64,000 nt of DNA from Belliella calami (GCF_022549695.1 NZ_JAKZGS010000002.1:124001-188000), one strand, 5' to 3'. Positions 36,965-46,505 are shown, counted from the stretch's first letter. Numbers and translations: made by a program. The notes: generated from the sequence alone by a model not told the origin.

Positions 36965-38830
36965 ATGCTCAACTATATACTTTTATCATTTGCCCTCGTG
37001 ACAAACTTGTTCGCAAACCCAACAGAAAAATCAATCAAATCTGAGATCAAAGAAGTAACAGTCTTTCAAAATAGCGCTCAGATCAATGAGAAAAGTAGCA
37101 TTAGTATCGGTGCAGGAGAGACAATTTTGACAATCAAAGGAAAGTCACCATACATCGATAGCAAAAGTATTCAGGTAAAAGGTTTTGGTGATTTCACTAT
37201 TCTTTCAGTCAATGTACAATCTAACTATTTGGAAGAAAAAATCAGCAACTCGCTAGATAGCCTTCAGTCAATCCTCGATGACGAGAAGATTACCCTTCAA
37301 AAACTAGATGCTCAAGCAGAGGTGTTGCAGGAAAAAATGGCTGTTTTGAACACCAATAAAAATCTTGGAGGTCAAAATAACGGCTTGAGCATGATTCAGC
37401 TAAAACAAGCACTGGACTTTTACGAAAAAGAAATTTCTTCAATTAAAAACGATGAAATCCTAAACAGACAAAAATCGAATCAATCCAAAGAGAAAATCCA
37501 GAGGCTGGAAATGCAGCTAAACGAAAGTAGCAATAAACCTATCGTGCCTGTCAATGATATCATTATCAAAGTGAGTGCCGACAAACAAGTATCTGGTGAG
37601 TTGGCAATCTCGTATCTAGTAAATAATGCAGGATGGTTTCCGAAATATGATGTCAGGGCCAAAGATATTTCCAAACCACTAGATTTGAGATACAAAGCTG
37701 AAGTATGGCAAAATACAGGAAATGATTGGAACAATGTAAAACTCAAATTTTCCAATGCAACACCACAAAAAAGTGGCGTAATTCCTGATTTGAAAAAATG
37801 GGATCTCACTTATGCAAGACTTACTGTATTTGATCAAAATAACTACAGGAATATAGGTTCTGTAAATGGCATCATTACAGACAGCAACGGTCAGGCAATC
37901 CCAGGAGCAAATATCACAGTCAAGGGTTCATCAATAGGCACTACTTCAGATCTAAATGGCCGATATAGTCTGACCTTACCATCTTCAGCTCAAAGATTGA
38001 TATATTCATTTATTGGTTACAGAAGTAAAGAATTTGCAATTTCAGGTGATTTGATGAATGTAATCTTAGAAGAGGACATGCAAGTCCTAAACGAGGCGGT
38101 GATAACAGGGTATGGAGGATTAGAAGGAAGAGCTCCTAGATTGAGTGTCAGAAATTCAAATGCTTCTAAATCAAATTTGGTTGAATCATTTGATTTAGAA
38201 ACAACTACTATCGAAAACCAAACTACCGTTGAGATCGCTGTTGACAAACCTTATACCATAACATCCAATGGAGATAAGCTTTTGGTTGATTTGAAAAAGT
38301 ATGAAGTTGATGCTGTTTATGAATATTTTGCTATACCAAAAAAGGAAAAAGATGCATTTCTAGTAGCCAAATTAGTAGATTGGGAGAAATACAATCTCCT
38401 GCAGGGTGAGGCTAATCTATACTTTGAAGACACTTATATAGGAAGAACTATTTTGGAAGCAGAAAGTCTGAATGATACCTTATCTATTTCTCTAGGTCGG
38501 GACAGAAGCATTGTTATCGAAAGAGAAAAGATCGATCAAAGTTCAACAAAGCGACTAATTGGTTCAAATTACACCGAAACGAGAGCCTATAAAATAACAG
38601 TGAAAAACAATAAATCCTCCAATATCAATTTGAAGATCTTAGATCAATATCCCATATCTATTGTGAATGACATTTCTGTAAACTTACTCAAATCATCTAA
38701 CGGCAATGTAAATAAGGAAACAGGAATAATCGACTGGGAACTTAAATTGAGTGCTGGTGAGCAAAAAGTATTGGAGTTAGAATATGAAGTCAAATATCCA
38801 AAGAGAGAAAAAGTGATTTTGGACAGGTGA
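36965..38830 (+). CDS. MuiA-like protein (DUF4139/DUF4140) with inserted carboxypeptidase-like regulatory domain
   Basis: A 621-residue exported protein with a short signal peptide ending near NLFANP. Residues about 28-125 match DUF4140 (IKEVTVFQNSAQINEKSSI), followed by a coiled coil. The DUF4139 domain (GELAISYLVNNAGWFPKYDVR) begins near residue 210 and resumes after about 400. Between them, residues 297-383 form a CarboxypepD_reg-like domain (GSVNGIITDSNGQAIPGANI) ending in EAVITGYGG, like the N-domain of SusC-type receptors. Related proteins are called mucoidy inhibitor A, but their function is not established. Confidence 0.88.
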   Translation: MLNYILLSFALVTNLFANPTEKSIKSEIKEVTVFQNSAQINEKSSISIGAGETILTIKGKSPYIDSKSIQVKGFGDFTILSVNVQSNYLEEKISNSLDSLQSILDDEKITLQKLDAQAEVLQEKMAVLNTNKNLGGQNNGLSMIQLKQALDFYEKEISSIKNDEILNRQKSNQSKEKIQRLEMQLNESSNKPIVPVNDIIIKVSADKQVSGELAISYLVNNAGWFPKYDVRAKDISKPLDLRYKAEVWQNTGNDWNNVKLKFSNATPQKSGVIPDLKKWDLTYARLTVFDQNNYRNIGSVNGIITDSNGQAIPGANITVKGSSIGTTSDLNGRYSLTLPSSAQRLIYSFIGYRSKEFAISGDLMNVILEEDMQVLNEAVITGYGGLEGRAPRLSVRNSNASKSNLVESFDLETTTIENQTTVEIAVDKPYTITSNGDKLLVDLKKYEVDAVYEYFAIPKKEKDAFLVAKLVDWEKYNLLQGEANLYFEDTYIGRTILEAESLNDTLSISLGRDRSIVIEREKIDQSSTKRLIGSNYTETRAYKITVKNNKSSNINLKILDQYPISIVNDISVNLLKSSNGNVNKETGIIDWELKLSAGEQKVLELEYEVKYPKREKVILDR

Positions 38831-38855
38831 TCGAACTATTCTCTTATCATAAATT

Positions 38856-38902
38856 AAATATTCAAATGGGGTAAAATACTATACTATCCCATTTGAATAT
38901 TT
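38856..38902. terminator. 15-bp inverted repeat between convergent genes
   Basis: AAATATTCAAATGGG (38856-38870) and CCCATTTGAATATTT (38888-38902) are exact complements around a 17-nt loop. It lies between the MuiA-like and beta-propeller genes and probably terminates both; U-tracts are weak. Confidence 0.65.
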
Positions 38903-38915
38903 CACGAAATAAAAC

Positions 38916-40118
38916 CTATTCAATATACTCTTCTTTTAGTTTCATAACCATAATTATTGGATTATCCTCAGCTTTTATATTGCCAATCCCGTCAACATTA
39001 ATTTCCTTTTTTCTTTCTTCAAATAGCTGAGATGGAATTAAAACCTCTACCAAATACCCTCCATCAATGTAAACTTCATGATTAATTGGATGAAATGAGG
39101 TTAAATACACTTTCTCTGGAAAATTTGTAAAATCGTTTATTATATCATTTACATGAATGATTTTTTCTAAATTTTTGAATTTCATGAAATGATAAAGATT
39201 CCTTTTTGAATTTTTCTTAAAAAAGTAAGAAAAAAGGAAAAAACTTGAATTATTACTACTCAATACTGGAAATGAAGCTAGACCCTCGGTGAACTTTTCT
39301 AGATAATCCATTTGTTGTTCGGTACTTCTTAATCCTACAGCATTGTCTATTCCATATACACCAAAATCAACCGTGTATATAGGAAACGCCTCCATATTTG
39401 AAAGTCTAAAAAAGGAATTGTTATACATTAATGAGACAAATATTTCTCCCTTTTCATTTACTGTAAAATTTTCGGAATTTATTGTAAAATTAACACCACC
39501 AGTGGCAATGTTTTTCTTGAAAAGTCCTTTTTGAGTTTCATTCTTTTTAACTGCGATAATATCTGCATTGGTAACTTCTCCATTTACAAGATTTTCAATT
39601 TGTTGGGCAGAAAAATAATAAATATCCCCCTCTCTTCTACTTGAATTTGAAGAAGGAACGTATAGAGGACTTTCACTCAAAAAATCAAAGGTAAGATTCG
39701 AATATTTTAAAATACGGGCTTTTTCCCCTCGACCGTCCACTACTTCAATATATTCCTCATTGTCATCAACAAAGATATGACTTAAAAAATTATACTGGTC
39801 GGGTCCATCACCAAGCTTATCTAGCTTTGAAACGAACTTTCCATTTTTATCAAAAACAAAAACAATATCCTGCCCAATATCTACAACGTAAATGTAACTT
39901 TCTTTGATGATTATTCTATTAACTTGATCTCCAAGAATTGATTCACTCCTTGTTTCAAGTTTTATGTAAAAAACTGAATCTACCAATTCTGATAATAAGA
40001 TAGACTCTTCTACACTTCTTGGATCCACAATAATTTTTTCAACATTGTGATTTTCTTCTTTACATCCGATAGAAAATAAAAAAGCTGAAACAATAACTAA
40101 AATATCTCTATATCTCAT
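38916..40118 (-). CDS. 6-bladed beta-propeller lipoprotein
   Basis: A 400-residue lipoprotein (lipobox LFSIGC). The pattern LSELVDSVFYIKLET, GDQVNRIIIKESYIYVVD, VFVFDKNGKFVSKLDKLGDGPDQY, then repeated four-strand blades, is that of the Bacteroidota 6-bladed beta-propeller family (DUF5128-like). Family members occur beside NVEALA peptides, as here, but their function is unknown. It begins about 75 bp downstream of the NVEALA-like gene on the same strand. Confidence 0.88.
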   Translation of the reverse strand: MRYRDILVIVSAFLFSIGCKEENHNVEKIIVDPRSVEESILLSELVDSVFYIKLETRSESILGDQVNRIIIKESYIYVVDIGQDIVFVFDKNGKFVSKLDKLGDGPDQYNFLSHIFVDDNEEYIEVVDGRGEKARILKYSNLTFDFLSESPLYVPSSNSSRREGDIYYFSAQQIENLVNGEVTNADIIAVKKNETQKGLFKKNIATGGVNFTINSENFTVNEKGEIFVSLMYNNSFFRLSNMEAFPIYTVDFGVYGIDNAVGLRSTEQQMDYLEKFTEGLASFPVLSSNNSSFFLFSYFFKKNSKRNLYHFMKFKNLEKIIHVNDIINDFTNFPEKVYLTSFHPINHEVYIDGGYLVEVLIPSQLFEERKKEINVDGIGNIKAEDNPIIMVMKLKEEYIE

Positions 40119-40191
40119 AAATCTTAAAATTCAAAACAAAATAACCATAAATCAACTTAAATTAAGAAGATTTATGGTTACTCAAAACTGT

Positions 40192-40497
40192 TTATCCACA
40201 ACTACATCCCCAAGTATCGCATTTAGGCGACTTCCCCTCTGGGCAACACGCTTCACATTTACTTGTAGGCTTTCCATCAAATCCAAGTCTAGTATAGCTA
40301 CATGATCCCCCAGGACAGTCAGGTGCTACACTCGCTTGAGCCATTGCATCATTTCCCAAATTAACCAAGGTAATTGATGGAATTATTTTGTCATTGTTAA
40401 AGTCCAAACTCACCATAATGTTTAAAACTAGCATTAAACTGAATGCTCCCGCAGCTACAAAGCGTAGCCATTTGCTTGTTTTTAAATTGTTTTTCAT
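40192..40497 (-). CDS. NVEALA-like secreted small cysteine-rich protein
   Basis: A 101-residue protein read from ATG 40497 (MKNNLKTSKWLRFVAAGAFS). A signal-like hydrophobic segment is followed by NLGNDAMAQAS, which resembles the NVEALA motif after which the family is named. Seven cysteines follow in about 45 residues (CPGGSC, CEACC, CDTWGCSC). I reject the longer frame to 40683, because it would translate an AAGA microsatellite and has no leader character. The family is known next to 6-bladed beta-propeller genes. It may be a secreted peptide precursor, but no activity is established. Confidence 0.78.
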   Translation of the reverse strand: MKNNLKTSKWLRFVAAGAFSLMLVLNIMVSLDFNNDKIIPSITLVNLGNDAMAQASVAPDCPGGSCSYTRLGFDGKPTSKCEACCPEGKSPKCDTWGCSCG

Positions 40498-40566
40498 TGT
40501 ATTTTTTCTTTTGTTAAAAATATATTTAAATTCCTTTAAAGTATTTCTACTAATAAAGCTGGAAAC

Positions 40567-40595
40567 AAGAAAGAAAGAAAGAAAGAAAGAAAGAA
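40567..40595 (+). repeat. AAGA tetranucleotide microsatellite, about 7 units
   Basis: Guanines occur every fourth base from 40569 to 40593 in an otherwise all-A run. The tract is about 70 bp upstream of the NVEALA-like start, within its presumed promoter or leader. Past it, to 40984, the sequence is strongly AT-rich, with an A14 run near 40811 and no gene seen. Confidence 0.9.
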
Positions 40596-40984
40596 GCAAA
40601 TTCTTAGTTAAAAAAATTAAAGCAAATTTTGATAATTCCAAATTAAAATTAATAAAATTCAATTTATTCTTTTTAAAGGACAATTATAATTTAAATTAAA
40701 AAAACCAATGACTATATATTTGGCTAAAGCCTTTGGTCTTTTTTCATATTACTTTTCCTCCAGCTAATGCAGGAGGCAAATCAATTCCAACGGGCAAATA
40801 TTATTTTTTCAAAAAAAAAAAAAAACAAATTGTTTTTTTTGTAAAACATCGATAAATCAAAATTTTTTTATACTGATAAGCTTCAGAACCTTATTATTTT
40901 ACGATATTTTTTCTATAAATTTATTGTGGCTTTTGAATATTTTCAGCAACATTTAATAAAACCTTTTAACTAAAATTCAATCTT

Positions 40985-41341
40985 ATGAAGAAGCATTATC
41001 TACTATTAATTGCTTTATGTTTTGGATTGTTTTCAGTTTGTGAGGGACCACAAGAAGAACAAGGTTCACAAGGTCTTCAAGGTAAATAAGGACAACAAGG
41101 CGCTCAGGGTTTAACTTGTGGCGTCAAATTCGAGATCTTCAATTATCCAGTAAAACACTTCAAGACTAACGCAAACAGGTTTATAGACATCCCTTTTATT
41201 GGTCCTCAAATGGACAATGTTACTTTTTTAGCATTTTTGATTGATACATCCAAAGGGGTGATTTACCCAGTCCCAGACCCCGGAAGTTCTGCTACTTCGA
41301 TGTACAGATTTTGGTGGTTGCGGATTGGCTCTGCCCCATAA
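40985..41341 (+). pseudogene. collagen-like secreted protein, broken by a nonsense codon
   Basis: From ATG 40985 the frame encodes a signal peptide (MKKHYLLLIALCFGLFSVC) and a collagen-like stretch GSQGLQGK. A TAA stop at 41087-41089 follows, and the same frame continues GQQGAQGLT and about 75 further residues to a TAA at 41339. The triplet pattern G-x-Q runs through the stop, and the neighbouring codons suggest an original CAA (Gln) there. The C-terminal part (CGVKFEIFNYPVKHF onwards) looks like a small extracellular domain and may be truncated. Confidence 0.75.
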
Positions 41342-41380
41342 GTGTAAGGATAAATAAATACAAAGTTGAATTATCTACCT

Positions 41381-42772
41381 CTATTCATCAAACCCAAGGC
41401 CTGCTGCATTGAGCATTTTGGCATAGGCGATTTTTTTCTTTGCCGCAAGGTCATTGAGGATCAACCTTCCATCCAATACACTCACTTCACGGGCATTGAT
41501 CAAGAACAGGGAACTTTCACCGATACTAAATCGAGTTTGTTCACCTTCCAACAACCTTTCCAAACCAATTATATTGGCATTGTAAACAGTCAATTGCTGT
41601 TGCAAAGTTTGAAATTTATTGATTTCCGCTTCAAGTTTTGCCCTTAGCTGAAGGAATTTCAAATCTCTCTCATTTTGCTTAAAATCTATCTTAGCTTTTG
41701 TCAATCCCAAACCTCCTCTTTCTTTCCTTAACAAAAGCGGTGTCTGTATGGTGAAACCCCATTTGTAATTGTTCTCAAAAAAAGGTGATTCATTAAATTG
41801 ACCAATTGATTCTGTAAGGAAATTATAGTTGACTTTTACAATAGGTTTGAGTTGCTCAGCTTTCCATCTCCTTTCTATTTCCAAAGATGCCAGATCATAA
41901 TCGGTCAATCTCAAAAGTGGATGATCCACTACCAATCCCCTCAAAGTAGCCTCATTATAGTCAAATGGGGTTTGCTCCAATACATTTTCTGGAAAGGTTG
42001 TGAGAGCAATATTCATGGGATTATCTTCTTCATCCCATAGGAATGTTTCCAATTCCTGAGAAGCATTGAAATAATCAATCTGGGCTGTCTGGAACCTATA
42101 AATCCTATTCATCACTTGCGTATAAGCTTCGATAGTGTCAATGGCCGGAAGATCCCCTTGGATAAAACTGGTTTTGATACCCTCAAAACGGACTTCTGCC
42201 AATTCTACACTCTCCTCCAAAATCATCATATTTTGATACGCAGCACTCCATTCCCAGTATGCAGCAGAGGCATCGAAATAAAGATCATTCAGAAATTGTT
42301 GCCTTTCAGTTTGAGTTACATCCAGATAAATTTCCGCTTGCCTCAAGGCTGCCCTCCTTTTATCTATAAATAACCCTTGACCCAAATTTACAGAAGCACC
42401 AGCGGCGATTAGGCCATTATTAGGAACCGTCCTCTCTGGATTGAGATAGGTACCTGAATTTTGTTCGAATACACCCTTCAATTCTACACCAGCCATAGTT
42501 GGAACCTTCACTCCTGCCTCACGCTTGTCATAGTATTCAGTATCATTGAATTGCTTATTGTCATAATTTCCAAAAAGCAATGGATCAAAACCGCCTCTGG
42601 CAATCATCATTTCCTGCTCACCAAATCGAAGATTGATATCGGCCTGTTTTGCAACAGGATGATAATATCTTACCCAAGCTAAATACTGCTCGTAGCTTAG
42701 TTGCTCTTGCGCTATCGCAGGAAAAATGTAAAAAACACTTAAACAAGTGAATATCAATCGCCTCATTATCAA
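41381..42772 (-). CDS. TolC-family outer-membrane efflux protein
   Basis: A 463-residue outer-membrane factor with a signal peptide (ending IFPAIAQEQ). It has the two long helical hairpin repeats expected for the TolC channel, with motifs such as NLGQGLFIDKRRAALRQAE and LLRKERGGLGLTKAKIDFKQ. It starts at the base after the HlyD stop, completing an ABC-adaptor-channel operon of the type I export design. Its cargo cannot be inferred. Confidence 0.9.
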   Translation of the reverse strand: MIMRRLIFTCLSVFYIFPAIAQEQLSYEQYLAWVRYYHPVAKQADINLRFGEQEMMIARGGFDPLLFGNYDNKQFNDTEYYDKREAGVKVPTMAGVELKGVFEQNSGTYLNPERTVPNNGLIAAGASVNLGQGLFIDKRRAALRQAEIYLDVTQTERQQFLNDLYFDASAAYWEWSAAYQNMMILEESVELAEVRFEGIKTSFIQGDLPAIDTIEAYTQVMNRIYRFQTAQIDYFNASQELETFLWDEEDNPMNIALTTFPENVLEQTPFDYNEATLRGLVVDHPLLRLTDYDLASLEIERRWKAEQLKPIVKVNYNFLTESIGQFNESPFFENNYKWGFTIQTPLLLRKERGGLGLTKAKIDFKQNERDLKFLQLRAKLEAEINKFQTLQQQLTVYNANIIGLERLLEGEQTRFSIGESSLFLINAREVSVLDGRLILNDLAAKKKIAYAKMLNAAGLGFDE

Positions 42773-44122
42773 TTACTTTTTCTTGTTGGCTAGTTTCTCT
42801 TTTCTTGTATAATAATCTGCTGGGAAGCCATTGAGCTGACGCCAGATTTCATACCAAATTGGAACATCATTCAGCAATGCGATTCCATCTGCTCCAGAGC
42901 CGATTTTCAAAGCATAAGGCCATGGATCTTCTTCTGGGTCTTCTACGACTAGCACTCTGTATTTATTGTTTGGACCTGTGAAGTTGTCTATTGCTTTTAC
43001 TTTTCCACCAAATGTACCATTTGAAAATTGCGGCCAACCAGAAAATACGATTGCCGGCCAACCATCAAATATAAACCTGACTTTATTACCTGGTCTAAGT
43101 AAAGGCAAATCGACAGGTTCAACGAACATTTCAACTGCCAGCTGTGCATCTGCAGGAAGAATACTCACTATCTCAGCACCTTCTTTGATGGTCTCACCTA
43201 TACCTACTTGGATAGCTTGGGTAATATATCCATCCTGCGGGGCCAATATATGTCTGTATCCAGTCCTGAATTCATAATTGGTATATTGATTCTCCAATTT
43301 TGTAGCTGTTGCTTCTGCTTCGTATTGTGCAGACAAAGCTGAATACTTGTCAGACTCAGCTTTTGCCATTCTATCCCGAAAATCATTGTCAATGGCATTG
43401 AGTTCAATTTGCGCTGCAATCAATTCATTTTGTGCACTCAAGAGACTATTTTCTGCAGATATCAACCCTGCTTTTACTTCTTGGAATCTCAACTTTCTTG
43501 ATTCAAAATCAGTCAACGACCGAAGTCCATCGAGATATAGCTTCTCTGCTCGATCCAATTGCTGTTGTCCAACTTGAAAATTTACTTTTGATTGTTCAAA
43601 ACGAATGCTATCTGATTGTACTTTTAACTCAGCCATTCTCAATCTATTGACAGCTTGCTCCTTTCTTAATGCATTATTTGCTCGCAATGCATCTACTTGG
43701 ATCTCTTGGGCAATTACTTTTTGTTCATAAGACTTTGCAGATAGGTTTTTTGCGGTAACTTGAAGCTGGGTTCTCTCTAGAAGTTGGGGGTCAAAATACT
43801 CATCTTTTGTTTCCGATATCAATAAAATGGTATCCCCTCGACTTACAAAATCACCTTCCGAAACATACCAATTTTCTATCCTTCCTGCAATGATGGAATG
43901 AACAGTCTGCGGCCTATGGTCTGGTCTGAGAGCAGTCACATAGCCATTTGACCTTACATTTTGAGTCCAGGGCAAGAAGAGAAATAGAATCATTCCAAGC
44001 AAAAACCACAAAAGTATTCTGATTCTTTTTTTGCTCTGATCAGTAGGCTTAGTCATTGAAAAACTTTTGAATCCATCAAAAGAAATCCCTTTCTCAGCAT
44101 TATTTTTAGAAATGTTTAACAT
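42773..44122 (-). CDS. HlyD-family membrane-fusion (periplasmic adaptor) protein
   Basis: A 449-residue adaptor. There is one transmembrane helix at about residues 33-52 (RILLWFLLGMILFLFLPW). A biotinyl-lipoyl-like half domain (GRIENWYVSEGDFVSRGDTIL) comes next, then a long coiled coil and the returning half (ILAPQDGYITQAIQVGIGETI). The final beta-barrel follows. It links an inner-membrane ABC protein to a TolC channel. It lies 12 bp after the ABC gene and abuts tolC. Confidence 0.92.
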   Translation of the reverse strand: MLNISKNNAEKGISFDGFKSFSMTKPTDQSKKRIRILLWFLLGMILFLFLPWTQNVRSNGYVTALRPDHRPQTVHSIIAGRIENWYVSEGDFVSRGDTILLISETKDEYFDPQLLERTQLQVTAKNLSAKSYEQKVIAQEIQVDALRANNALRKEQAVNRLRMAELKVQSDSIRFEQSKVNFQVGQQQLDRAEKLYLDGLRSLTDFESRKLRFQEVKAGLISAENSLLSAQNELIAAQIELNAIDNDFRDRMAKAESDKYSALSAQYEAEATATKLENQYTNYEFRTGYRHILAPQDGYITQAIQVGIGETIKEGAEIVSILPADAQLAVEMFVEPVDLPLLRPGNKVRFIFDGWPAIVFSGWPQFSNGTFGGKVKAIDNFTGPNNKYRVLVVEDPEEDPWPYALKIGSGADGIALLNDVPIWYEIWRQLNGFPADYYTRKEKLANKKK

Positions 44123-44134
44123 TACTCCTAAAGA

Positions 44135-45835
44135 TTAAAGGTTTTTGTATTCAAAATATGAGTCACTTGATCCATCGAATGAAATTTTCCCGTCTTTTAA
44201 TTCGATGATTCTTGGCGATTTTCTTAATATTTTTGGGTCATCGGATACCATTACTGTCGTCCAAGGACCTTTTAAGATATAGTCTCCTACTTCATCTTTG
44301 ATTTGATCATCAAAATAATTAAACAAGTCTTCTAAAATCAAAGCTTTAGGAGTACCTACCAAGCATCTTGACATAATGATTTTACTTATTATTTTTTTGC
44401 TGAGACCCTTTCCTTCGGGCATCAACCCAGTATCCCAATCATTTGGCAAAGTATAAATATAATCCTTGAGTCCAACCAAATCTATAACTTCTCTGATTTG
44501 CTTGTCGTCCACATCTTTACCCAAAGTAATATTTTCGTAAATGGTTCCGTGGAAAATCGATTGGTGGGTCAAGCTATCCCCGATAAAGCTTCTATATTTA
44601 TCCAGATTCATCGTTTCAATAGGCAATCCATTGACAAGTATTTTTCCTGAATATTCTGAATATAATCCCGCCAATAAATACATAATGGTACTTTTTCCAC
44701 TACCACTTGCTCCTGTCAATATCACTTTTTCCCCTGTTTTCAATTCCAATGTAACATCATCCAAAATTTTGAATTGCCCATCTCTGGATTGATAAGATAC
44801 ATTTCTGAGCTTAAATTCAAGACCTTGAAATTCAGATGTCAAAGACTTGTCAGTCCCTTCTATTTTCTCTACAGGCAAATCCAAAATTTGACCCAATTTC
44901 TCAGTAGCAGTCAATGTATCATACACAGTCTCAAGTGTTAATATAAGTTTCTCTACTGAATTCACTACCAAAACAATGATGATTTCTGCAGCTACAAACT
45001 GGCCAATACTGATTTCATTATTGATCAACAATAAGCTTCCCGCTACAAGCAAAGAACAAACAATCAAAACTTTGAATGCTATCAAAATCTTGTATTGGAA
45101 TATCAAAACTGCAAAATGCTTATTCCTAAACTCAACATAGGATTGCAACAGTTTGTCAACACGCATAAAAGGTAATTTTGAGTTACCTGCTAACTTGAAA
45201 GTAGCCATAGTACGGCCTATTTCTTCAAGCCAATAAGCCACTTTATACTTTGATGTTGATTCTTTGAGGGATGTTTCCATTCCCGCAGGACTAGTAAAGT
45301 AAAATATCAAGATCAACAACAATATCAGGACAAAGCCAAATATTATAAAGAATGGATGGTACATAGCCAATAATAGCAAGCCGAAAAACACCTGAATCGA
45401 TGCTGCCGAGAAATCTATTAATATTTTGGCCATTCCTTTTTGCAAATTGACAGCATCAAAAAACCTATTTACCAAATCTGGCGCATGCTTGTCATGAAGA
45501 TCGTCTAATCTTAATCTTGGTAGTCTATATGCAAAGCTAAATCCAGCCTTTGTAAAAATCCTTTGCTGCAATTTTTCTGTCAAATACAATTGGCTAATCT
45601 GCAAAAATCCCCCAAAAGAAATCCCTGCACCTACTACAACTACAAGAAGAATCCAAGATGTACTTATCCTTCCACCAAGTATAAAATTTAAGATAGCCTG
45701 AATTCCCAATGGTAAACTCAAAGAAACTATACCATTGAGAATTGCATAAAAATAAATGGCATAGACTTCTTTTTTTTCTTCATTAAGATATCTACCAAAC
45801 CTCCTCAAAGGAGTTAATGCTGTGTCAATTTTCAT
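44135..45835 (-). CDS. ABC exporter-like protein with degenerate nucleotide-binding domain
   Basis: A 566-residue half-transporter with an HlyB-type membrane domain (residues about 20-310) and no peptidase domain. The ATPase domain retains Walker A, GASGSGKS (375-382). Other motifs differ: the Q-loop Gln position is occupied by Thr423 or His424, and the signature reads LSKKI instead of LSGGQ. Walker B ends ILED (Glu502, Asp503) in place of the usual Asp-Glu, and the switch histidine is Asp532. It may bind ATP but hydrolyse it poorly, or need a partner. It overlaps the TetR gene by 11 bp. Confidence 0.9.
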   Translation of the reverse strand: MKIDTALTPLRRFGRYLNEEKKEVYAIYFYAILNGIVSLSLPLGIQAILNFILGGRISTSWILLVVVVGAGISFGGFLQISQLYLTEKLQQRIFTKAGFSFAYRLPRLRLDDLHDKHAPDLVNRFFDAVNLQKGMAKILIDFSAASIQVFFGLLLLAMYHPFFIIFGFVLILLLILIFYFTSPAGMETSLKESTSKYKVAYWLEEIGRTMATFKLAGNSKLPFMRVDKLLQSYVEFRNKHFAVLIFQYKILIAFKVLIVCSLLVAGSLLLINNEISIGQFVAAEIIIVLVVNSVEKLILTLETVYDTLTATEKLGQILDLPVEKIEGTDKSLTSEFQGLEFKLRNVSYQSRDGQFKILDDVTLELKTGEKVILTGASGSGKSTIMYLLAGLYSEYSGKILVNGLPIETMNLDKYRSFIGDSLTHQSIFHGTIYENITLGKDVDDKQIREVIDLVGLKDYIYTLPNDWDTGLMPEGKGLSKKIISKIIMSRCLVGTPKALILEDLFNYFDDQIKDEVGDYILKGPWTTVMVSDDPKILRKSPRIIELKDGKISFDGSSDSYFEYKNL

Positions 45836-46505
45836 TTTCTATTGCTTTAAATACCAACTTTTGAAAAAAGTCTACCCTCCTATTGTCCATTGGGTGAATA
45901 TCAGTAAGACTTGGAATGTGTTTTGAATAATACGATTGCAATAAACTTGATTCCATCACTGTGGAAACTAGTGTTTTGGGAAATTCATATTTTGGGTTTA
46001 ATTCTAAAATTATTGAAGCAATTCTTTCGCCCAACCTATTGTAAAGATTGAAAAAACCATTTTTATAATCTTCATCCACTTCTTTTGTTAGGTATGCTTT
46101 AGTAGATTCATCCACCAAAACTCTTTTGAGTGAAACAGGATCCACATAATCATTCACAATGTAAATTGGACCTTTGACTAAGATTTTGATCGCTATCAGT
46201 AATCTTTCTTTTGGATCTTTGATATTCATGGTACAGAGTATAAGATTTTGCTCCAAATATCCCCAATACCACAAAGTCAAAAACAACATTAACTTGTGTT
46301 TATTTTCAAAGTAACGATAGATCGCTGATTCTGTGCATCCTACTTTGACAGATAGCTTTTTAAAAGTAAAATGTTCCAATCCTAATTCTGGAATCAAATC
46401 TAAGCTTTTTGTGACTATTTCTTTTCCCAAATCGGAACTAAAAGGATCCTTGATGTAAATATCAGAATTCACATCGACCCTCATGTTTTTTAGTAGTTTT
46501 TCCAT
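45825..46505 (-). CDS. TetR-family transcriptional regulator
   Basis: A 226-residue regulator (ATG 46505, MEKLLKNMRVD). The N-terminal HTH lies around GLEHFTFKKLSVKVGCTESAIYRYFENKHKLM, and the helical C-terminal domain binds a ligand or partner. Its position as the first gene of the export operon suggests autoregulation. A 15-bp palindrome at 46644-46658 in the divergent gap to the TonB receptor gene is a candidate operator. An ATG at 46526 would add seven residues. Confidence 0.87.
   Translation of the reverse strand: MEKLLKNMRVDVNSDIYIKDPFSSDLGKEIVTKSLDLIPELGLEHFTFKKLSVKVGCTESAIYRYFENKHKLMLFLTLWYWGYLEQNLILCTMNIKDPKERLLIAIKILVKGPIYIVNDYVDPVSLKRVLVDESTKAYLTKEVDEDYKNGFFNLYNRLGERIASIILELNPKYEFPKTLVSTVMESSLLQSYYSKHIPSLTDIHPMDNRRVDFFQKLVFKAIENEN

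Noticed and set aside
40498-40683. Upstream extension of the NVEALA-like gene
   Set aside because: It would translate the AAGA microsatellite and a long AT-rich run; the signal-like N-terminus begins at 40497.
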